Shown here piece by piece: positions 1-3,762 of a DNA stretch of 8,372 nt. The stretch is from Lachnospiraceae bacterium (GTDB lineage Bacteria; Bacillota; Clostridia; Lachnospirales; Lachnospiraceae). The notes below the pieces were generated by a model. It saw nothing but the letters and a program-made list of their open reading frames with translations. It made no database searches and had not been told where the DNA came from. Position 1 is the stretch's first letter, and each line of letters opens with the position of its first letter. The stretch lies in assembly GCA_014804225.1 (NCBI GenBank), contig JAAVAF010000027.1, positions 1-8,372 of the forward strand. The letters run 5' to 3'. Made by a program: the position numbers and the translations under genes.

Positions 1-1
1 G

Positions 2-289
2 TATAGTAAAGTAAAGGTAGATAATGAGATAGATTTTTGTTCGGTAACGGATACAAACGTGAAAGAGGCAATCGAAAAGGGTTTTATGAAAGCAAGGGTC
101 TCATATTTTTTAAGATGGGAAAAACCGGGCTTTTTTTCCAGAATTTTTAGCAGCAGAAAGCCGGATATTGTTTTTTGTATCAATTCGGCGCAGCTTGAAA
201 CTGCTGAGGAAGTCATTGGGGCGTTGGGTGATATTGAGTCCTCGGTAAAAATATTAAAGTTCAAATCAAACAATAGAATTGGTTTTTAG
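2..289 (+). CDS. C-terminal fragment of an unrecognised protein (5' end outside window)
   Basis: The frame is open from position 2 to the TAG at 287-289, giving about 95 residues. An in-frame GTG at 59 has no ribosome binding site before it, and the frame continues upstream of it, so I read this as the 3' end of a longer gene. The fragment is soluble-looking, with mixed charge and no membrane segment. It has a basic/aromatic stretch (FLRWEKPGFFSRIFSSRKP) followed by an alternating hydrophobic segment (DIVFCIN) and a probable helix (ETAEEVIGALGDI), suggesting a small alpha/beta C-terminal domain. I do not recognise the family and assign no function. A strong hairpin terminator follows 19 bases after the stop. 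The gene converges on the SH3b gene at 340. Confidence 0.6.
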   Translation, partial: YSKVKVDNEIDFCSVTDTNVKEAIEKGFMKARVSYFLRWEKPGFFSRIFSSRKPDIVFCINSAQLETAEEVIGALGDIESSVKILKFKSNNRIGF

Positions 290-308
290 GAATTTTAATC
301 TGAAAATA

Positions 309-337
309 AAAAAAGTACGAAATGTTCGTACTTTTTT
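309..337. terminator. Bidirectional intrinsic terminator between convergent genes
   Basis: A perfect 13-bp inverted repeat (AAAAAAGTACGAA, loop ATG, TTCGTACTTTTTT) carries an A-tract on one side and a T-tract on the other. Either strand therefore gives a hairpin followed by a U-run. It lies 19 bases after the plus-strand stop and 2 bases beyond the stop codon of the minus-strand SH3b gene, so it probably ends transcription from both sides. Confidence 0.88.
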
Positions 338-339
338 GT

Positions 340-1008
340 TTATGATTCCTCATCGTCGTATTCGTCCTCATCATCATATTCGCTGTTATCATCGCCGTCA
401 TAGGTGTCATCGTTATATTCCGGCTCATCGTCGTATTCGTCGTCATATTCTTCATCGTCATCATATTCGTCGTCGTATTCCTCTGCTGCATTGTCATTTC
501 CCCTTTTCAGAAAACTGTATGCTGTATATGTTGCAAGAAGTATCATAATAATGATTGCGACGATCAGTGCTGTGATAATAGACGTGGCACCAAAGGCATC
601 TGCGGTATCTTCTTCCGACACAAGTGTGTTTTCCTGTGTTTGGGCTGCGTTTGTGTCCGCAGTTTCGTTGCCTGTATCTGAAGTAGAGGACTTTGTAAGG
701 TAATTTGCCGCAACATATCCACTCTGGTTAGCGTATTCTACCTGATACCAGCTATTGGTAGCAGCGCCTGTAACGGTTATCTCCGCTTTATACGGCAGAA
801 GGGCTACGACATCAGCGTCCGTAGAGGGAGCACTGCGCATTTTCAATCCATTTTGTGCATTCACGTAATATGTTCCCGATATGCTTTCATCTAAATTAAC
901 ATTGGTTTCTATGGCGTTTTCTGCTGCGTATAGGTCATTTATGGAAGTGAAAATCAGCAGAAACAAAATGCTGCACATAAGAAACTTTTTTAATATATTC
1001 CTTTGCAT
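340..1008 (-). CDS. Membrane-anchored SH3b (bacterial SH3) domain protein with acidic Tyr/Asp/Glu tail
   Basis: A 222-residue protein. Residues 1-29 form a signal peptide (basic N-terminus, hydrophobic core, likely cleavage after YAA). Residues 46-106 form a bacterial SH3 (SH3b) domain, recognisable from NGLKMRSAPSTDADVVALL, the SWYQVEY strand and the GYVAANYL ending. A polar Ser/Thr/Asn linker (107-139) leads to one membrane helix (about 142-164) and then a positive stop (LKR). The last 47 residues are almost only Asp, Glu and Tyr. The predicted topology is SH3b outside, probably binding cell-wall peptidoglycan, with the acidic tail in the cytoplasm. I chose the ATG at 1008 because GGAGG lies 9 bases upstream. 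The longer frame from 1038 adds MMKILRRINR but lacks a ribosome site. A separate promoter is likely, so membership in the upstream PadR operon is doubtful. Biological role unknown. Confidence 0.82.
   Translation of the reverse strand: MQRNILKKFLMCSILFLLIFTSINDLYAAENAIETNVNLDESISGTYYVNAQNGLKMRSAPSTDADVVALLPYKAEITVTGAATNSWYQVEYANQSGYVAANYLTKSSTSDTGNETADTNAAQTQENTLVSEEDTADAFGATSIITALIVAIIIMILLATYTAYSFLKRGNDNAAEEYDDEYDDDEEYDDEYDDEPEYNDDTYDGDDNSEYDDEDEYDDEES
343..483 (-). repeat. Low-complexity Tyr-Asp/Glu repeat tract inside the SH3b gene
   Basis: This stretch encodes the last 47 residues of the SH3b protein as irregular repeats of the types EEYDD, EYDDD and EYDDE. It contains eight tyrosines and no lysine or arginine. 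On the plus strand it reads as repeated TCGTCATATTC-like units, a low-complexity tract prone to slippage. It makes open but meaningless frames on the opposite strand. Confidence 0.8.
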
Positions 1009-1083
1009 TCGATTAATCCTCCGTAAGATTTTCATCATGCTAAGAGCATAATGTTATTTTTGGAAATCGTTTTTTATTTCTAT

Positions 1084-1092
1084 AGTATATCA
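1084..1092 (-). promoter_or_regulatory. Candidate extended -10 promoter for the SH3b gene
   Basis: On the minus strand the bases read TGATATACT, an extended -10 (TGn plus TATACT, 5 of 6 to consensus). I see no good -35 at the usual distance, which is common for extended -10 promoters. Start of transcription would be near 1077, giving a leader of about 70 bases before the ATG at 1008. The 197-base gap from the PspC gene supports separate transcription. Confidence 0.4.
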
Positions 1093-1205
1093 TAACCGAA
1101 ACAAAGTTTATATATTAACAATCAAAAAATAAAGTTTTATGAAATTCCTATCGTAATTTCTAAAAAACGGATTAAAACTGCCGCAGATGCAGACTGTTTG
1201 CATCC

Positions 1206-1412
1206 TTAATTGTTCGGGATAATAATTGCTGCAATAATGTAAGCAAGAATTCCCGAACCGCCGCATAAGGAAAATACAACCCATGCAAGACGCACGAGCG
1301 TTGGATCAATGTTCAAATATTCGCCGATGCCTCCGCAGACACCGCAGATAAATCTGTCTGTTTGCGATTTGTGAAGTCTTCTGTATTCGTTGTTGTCATT
1401 TTGATAGCTCAT
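1206..1412 (-). CDS. Small PspC-domain membrane protein
   Basis: A 68-residue protein that is nearly all one PspC domain. Residues 9-22 are a basic start (RRLHKSQTDRFICG), followed by the family signature GVCGGIGEYLNIDPTLVRLAW (residues 24-44) and a hydrophobic helix (about 43-65) ending IIIPNN. In the phage-shock family this domain sits in the inner membrane and senses or relays envelope stress; stand-alone short PspC proteins are common in Firmicutes. GGAGG lies 7 bases before the ATG. The gene follows the DUF4097 gene by 18 bases and looks like the last member of the PadR operon. A role in membrane-stress response is inferred from family and context; there is no partner kinase or PspA here. 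Confidence 0.9.
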   Translation of the reverse strand: MSYQNDNNEYRRLHKSQTDRFICGVCGGIGEYLNIDPTLVRLAWVVFSLCGGSGILAYIIAAIIIPNN

Positions 1413-1430
1413 AATATATCCTCCATATTT

Positions 1431-2357
1431 TTAATGCTGATTGATATTTTCAAAGGTAATGTTAATGCTGCCCATATCGCATTCGAGTGTATAATCAGAG
1501 TCGACGCCGTTGTCGATTTCTGTTTCAAATGCGATTCCGCCGTATTCTTTTGACCCAAGTGTGATTGTTCCCATATTGCATTCTAAGTCGTAGTTGTGGT
1601 TATCTTGTGAATCCCAAAGCTGCAACGTAATATCGCCCATACCAACTTCTGCGTTAAGATTCTCATTGATATAGCCTTTGTAAATAAGTGTACCCATTCC
1701 GATGTTAAGATCAGCGTCTCCGGTCTGCCCGCTCTTGATTGTGGCGGTACCAGCACCAATGTCCGCTGAGAGTTTGTCACAATGAACGTCATCAAGAGTG
1801 AGTTCCCCAGCACCGATACACATCGTAAGTGAGTCACTTTTTAACGATGACAGCGTGGCGGCGCCGGCGCCGAAATTGATTTCTATATAGGAAAAATCGC
1901 TATCCGGAACTTGAAGAGTAAGCCGATTAATCGATGAGGTACTGTAGTTATAAAAACCGTCAATATAAAAGGCAGCTCCGTCCGTATAGTATTGATATTT
2001 TCCGTTACCCTCAGAGGAGATATGAAAATAGTCGTCCTGTGAGGGAGCAAGTGTAAAATTAGTATAGTTAAGGTCAATGTGGAGCTCGTCTATGTCAGCA
2101 GCATTAGCAGCGTTGTCGTCTGTATGCTGTCCGTTGTGTATGGGATAGCTGTCATTAAAGTGGTGATGCGAATTTCCGTTCCAGTTCCAAAGATGTAAGA
2201 TATTACCACTCACCGTGCTGTGAAGTCTGTCGGAAACGGCATCTGAAATGGTACCGCGCATACTTCCGGCAAAAAAACTACATATAATCAGGATAACTGC
2301 TCCTGTGATAAACAGGATGCCCGCAGTGATTAGAGATACTTTTGCAAATTTTTTCAT
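1431..2357 (-). CDS. DUF4097-family beta-repeat protein, membrane-anchored
   Basis: A 308-residue protein. Residues 1-33 hold a basic start and one membrane helix (signal anchor), then a short amphipathic part. Residues 55-80 are rich in His, Asn and Trp (six His, including HHH at 64-66). From about residue 90 to the end the chain is all beta-strand-like. It contains a repeated [IVFC]-[GND]-[AM]-G motif at residues 163, 182, 201, 220, 239, 261 and 294, as expected for DUF4097 (putative adhesin/LiaX-like) repeats that stack as a beta-solenoid. The body should be outside the cell. The start ATG overlaps the stop of the DUF1700 gene (ATGA) with GGAGG 7 bases before it, so the two are translationally coupled. 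DUF4097 proteins often accompany PadR and DUF1700 genes. An envelope-sensing or scaffold role is inferred; the ligand is unknown. Confidence 0.88.
   Translation of the reverse strand: MKKFAKVSLITAGILFITGAVILIICSFFAGSMRGTISDAVSDRLHSTVSGNILHLWNWNGNSHHHFNDSYPIHNGQHTDDNAANAADIDELHIDLNYTNFTLAPSQDDYFHISSEGNGKYQYYTDGAAFYIDGFYNYSTSSINRLTLQVPDSDFSYIEINFGAGAATLSSLKSDSLTMCIGAGELTLDDVHCDKLSADIGAGTATIKSGQTGDADLNIGMGTLIYKGYINENLNAEVGMGDITLQLWDSQDNHNYDLECNMGTITLGSKEYGGIAFETEIDNGVDSDYTLECDMGSINITFENINQH
1470..1871 (-). repeat. Seven G-[AM]-G type repeats in the DUF4097 protein, five at exact 19-residue spacing
   Basis: Motif copies are FGAG, IGAG, IGAG, IGMG, VGMG, CNMG and CDMG at residues 163, 182, 201, 220, 239, 261 and 294 (position of the third-from-last residue). 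The first five are spaced by exactly 19 residues, then 22 and 33. Each motif is followed by a short strand such as ATL, LTL, ATI, LIY or ITL. The DNA copies are well diverged, so this is an old protein-level repeat. Confidence 0.8.
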
Positions 2358-3100
2358 ACGTGTGCCTCCTTTTTCTTACATGAAATGCGGCTGATGGTCT
2401 GTCTGATAAAACGTACGAGTGCGGGCAGCGCCCAACCGCAGAGCCACACTGTTAGAACAATCAATAGAATTCCCACTGATAAGACAATCAAACCAGCGCC
2501 AATCAGTGCAGCACCGACAAGTGTGCCCGGAACAGAGAAAACGGTAATGGAAAAAAGTGCCGAAATGCCTGCGATAACGAGCACAATGCTTGTAATGATG
2601 CAGACAATGCCTGCTGCGCCAAAGCCTACAATACAGGTAATAATAGTGCCGATAATTGTGCATGCAAGTGAGAACCAGAGCGGTGATGTCAGCACTAGGG
2701 CAATAATAATTAAGATTGCGGTTGAATTATCTTTTTCCTGTTGCGCTTTTGGATTGCGGTTATCATTGTGATTGCTGTTGTCATTATGATAGTTATTGTA
2801 TTGCCTGTTGTTTTCCTGATAAGAATTGTTTGTATTTTCACTGTTGCTGTTTGTACTAAGTTCGGGGGCGTTGATTGGCTCTCCTTGTCGTTTGCTTGGT
2901 TCCCCTTTCTTAAAAAGCTCTTCGCGTATTTCCTGTGCAAGATGCTCCGGTGTACCAAGCTCCTCGATGACACGCTGTTCGTTTTCGATGCCGGCATCTT
3001 CAATGTATTCGCGGTAGTAAGAGAGCGCCTCCTCGTGCTCCTCGTAGGAGATATCTGAGAGCAGCTTTGAGAGCCGGTCTAAATACTCGTTTTTATTCAT
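2354..3100 (-). CDS. DUF1700 / HAAS-domain multi-pass membrane protein
   Basis: A 248-residue protein. Residues 1-65 match the cytoplasmic HAAS/DUF1700 helical domain: NKNEYLDRLSKLL, then EEHEEALSYYREYIEDAG, then the conserved ELGTPEHLAQEIREE. Residues 66-125 are a polar linker, very rich in asparagine (15 Asn between 84 and 116). Residues 126-225 are hydrophobic and likely make about four membrane helices, ending with a basic cytoplasmic tail (RFIRQTISRISCKKK). The family is regularly found directly after PadR regulators, as here, and is thought to take part in membrane signalling, though its biochemistry is not settled. AAGGAG lies 13 bases before the ATG, a rather long gap. The gene is 35 bases after the PadR stop and overlaps the DUF4097 start by four bases. 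Confidence 0.88.
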   Translation of the reverse strand: MNKNEYLDRLSKLLSDISYEEHEEALSYYREYIEDAGIENEQRVIEELGTPEHLAQEIREELFKKGEPSKRQGEPINAPELSTNSNSENTNNSYQENNRQYNNYHNDNSNHNDNRNPKAQQEKDNSTAILIIIALVLTSPLWFSLACTIIGTIITCIVGFGAAGIVCIITSIVLVIAGISALFSITVFSVPGTLVGAALIGAGLIVLSVGILLIVLTVWLCGWALPALVRFIRQTISRISCKKKEAHV

Positions 3101-3135
3101 TTTAATTGCTATGCTCCTTTTCTGTTTTTTCTTTG

Positions 3136-3444
3136 TTAATGTAAAACTTTACTAATTTTGGATGAATAGGTAATCCACTCTGAACGATAAAGCTGAAGCT
3201 GCGCATGCCCTTTTTCCGTGAGCTGGTAATATCTGCGGTTTCTACCCGAGCATTCCCTGTCATACGTGGTAAGGCACTCATCCTTCTGCAGACGGCGCAG
3301 CACGGGATAAAGTGTCGATTCACTTAAATCAATGACATCGCGCACATCTTGTGTGATTTTATAGCCGTAGGTGCCTTCCGTCTCATTGGAAACGACAGCA
3401 AGCACAATCGCGTCGAGCAAAGTGGAGCCTGTGTTAAAAACCAT
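3136..3444 (-). CDS. PadR-family transcriptional regulator
   Basis: A 102-residue winged-helix protein of the short PadR subfamily. Residues 7-40 form the first helices with the family GTYGYKI segment, residues 41-54 the recognition helix (SESTLYPVLRRLQK), and residues 56-78 the wing (LTTYDRECSGRNRRYYQLTEKG). The remaining residues form the C-terminal dimer helix. PadR proteins usually repress their own operon and are relieved by a ligand or partner. GGAG lies close before the ATG. It is the first gene of the operon, and two palindromes sit on the promoter immediately upstream, which points to autoregulation. The inducer is unknown; the downstream HAAS protein is a candidate partner by gene context only. 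Confidence 0.93.
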   Translation of the reverse strand: MVFNTGSTLLDAIVLAVVSNETEGTYGYKITQDVRDVIDLSESTLYPVLRRLQKDECLTTYDRECSGRNRRYYQLTEKGHAQLQLYRSEWITYSSKISKVLH

Positions 3445-3479
3445 GTAATACGCTCCTTTCCGAAATAAATATATTTTGT

Positions 3480-3506
3480 ATAATACTATATGGCATATAG
3501 TATGTG
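3480..3506. promoter_or_regulatory. Palindromic operator O2 just after the P1 start point (probable PadR site)
   Basis: The core ATACTATAT-GGC-ATATAGTAT (3483-3503) is a perfect 9-bp inverted repeat centred at 3493. The wider site aligns with O1. Its centre is 32 bp from that of O1, about three DNA turns, so two dimers would bind on the same face. It lies in the first transcribed bases from P1. Confidence 0.7.
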
Positions 3507-3508
3507 AA
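3480..3508 (-). promoter_or_regulatory. Possible second tandem promoter (P2) inside operator O2
   Basis: On the minus strand TTCACA (3508-3503) and TATTAT (3485-3480) are 17 bases apart, each 5 of 6 to consensus. Transcription would begin near 3473, about 29 bases before the PadR ATG. The -10 falls within an AT-rich palindrome arm, so the match may be a by-product of the operator. Confidence 0.3.
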
Positions 3509-3511
3509 TTG

Positions 3512-3538
3512 ATAATATTATATGTCGTATAGTATTAT
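3512..3538. promoter_or_regulatory. Palindromic operator O1 over the -10 and spacer (probable PadR site)
   Basis: A 27-bp imperfect palindrome with arms ATAATATTATA and TATAGTATTAT around a central TGTCG, centred at 3525. It covers the P1 -10 hexamer and most of the spacer, so a bound dimer would block RNA polymerase. It closely matches the second palindrome, which supports a shared binding protein. PadR is inferred from adjacency. Confidence 0.7.
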
Positions 3539-3545
3539 ATGTCAA
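3517..3545 (-). promoter_or_regulatory. Consensus sigma-A promoter of the PadR operon (P1)
   Basis: On the minus strand, TTGACA (3545-3540) and TATAAT (3522-3517) are separated by exactly 17 bases, a perfect match to the vegetative consensus. The start point would be near 3510. The bases just upstream of the -35 (3546-3572) are only A and T and can act as an UP element. This predicts strong activity when not repressed. The leader to the PadR ATG would be about 65 bases. Confidence 0.85.
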
Positions 3546-3613
3546 TATAAAATAATATTTTAATTTTATTTTGTTTCCATAACAAATATTTCCATAATTC
3601 TGCATAGCAACAC

Positions 3614-3642
3614 TTGACGTTTGCAACAAGATTAGATAATAT
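3614..3642 (+). promoter_or_regulatory. Candidate valS promoter
   Basis: TTGACG (3614-3619) is followed after 17 bases by TAATAT (3637-3642), inside TAGATAATATTATAAG, which offers overlapping weaker -10 choices. The start near 3649 gives a leader of about 110 bases. It lies in the 318-base divergent region between PadR and valS. Apart from the operators, an A/T-only tract (3544-3572) and a small leader hairpin, I see nothing else in that region. Confidence 0.55.
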
Positions 3643-3707
3643 TATAAGTTAGGGAGAAAGTTTTTATTGTAATAGACATTTGGTAAGAAGTTTGTGTTTT
3701 ACAGTAT

Positions 3708-3723
3708 TGGGAACAAATTCCCA
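3708..3723 (+). other. Small hairpin in the valS leader
   Basis: TGGGAA, loop CAAA, TTCCCA forms a 6-bp stem in the leader RNA, ending about 20 bases before the ribosome site. No T-run follows, so it is not a terminator. No T-box conserved element is visible around it. Function unknown; it may only affect RNA stability. Confidence 0.35.
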
Positions 3724-3762
3724 TGAAAGCTTGCAGACTTTGAAAGGAGCATGGTTATAAAG

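Noticed and set aside
279..548. Plus-strand Arg/His-rich frame running through the terminator
   Set aside because: Composition is typical of a shadow of an acidic repeat read in another frame, and it overlaps a bidirectional terminator.
404..703. Plus-strand Ser/Tyr-rich open frame opposite the SH3b gene
   Set aside because: It is the antisense of the Asp/Glu/Tyr repeat and has no ribosome site; the minus-strand frame has a signal peptide, SH3b domain and membrane helix.
1009..1038. Longer start of the SH3b gene at 1038
   Set aside because: No ribosome site precedes it, while GGAGG lies 9 bases before the ATG at 1008, which also gives a normal signal peptide.
1150..1204. Weak hairpin (GATGCA/TGCATC, 1186-1204) after the PspC gene as an operon terminator on the minus strand
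   Set aside because: The stem is only 6 bp with a 7-base loop, and the T-rich bases follow only after a G/C-rich gap, so it does not meet the form of an intrinsic terminator.
3509..3538. Plus-strand promoter-like TTGATA-N18-TATTAT inside the operator region
   Set aside because: AT-rich palindromes give such matches on both strands, and valS has a better placed candidate at 3614.
3531..3556. A third copy of the operator-like sequence (TATTATATGTC followed by AATATAA)
   Set aside because: Only the left half matches; the right arm is degenerate and its centre is 17 bp from O1, overlapping it. It is likely due to the A/T-rich upstream tract.
3751..3762. Upstream in-frame ATG of valS at 3751
   Set aside because: It begins one base after the AAAGGAG, too close for use; the ATG at 3763 gives the usual ValRS N-terminus.
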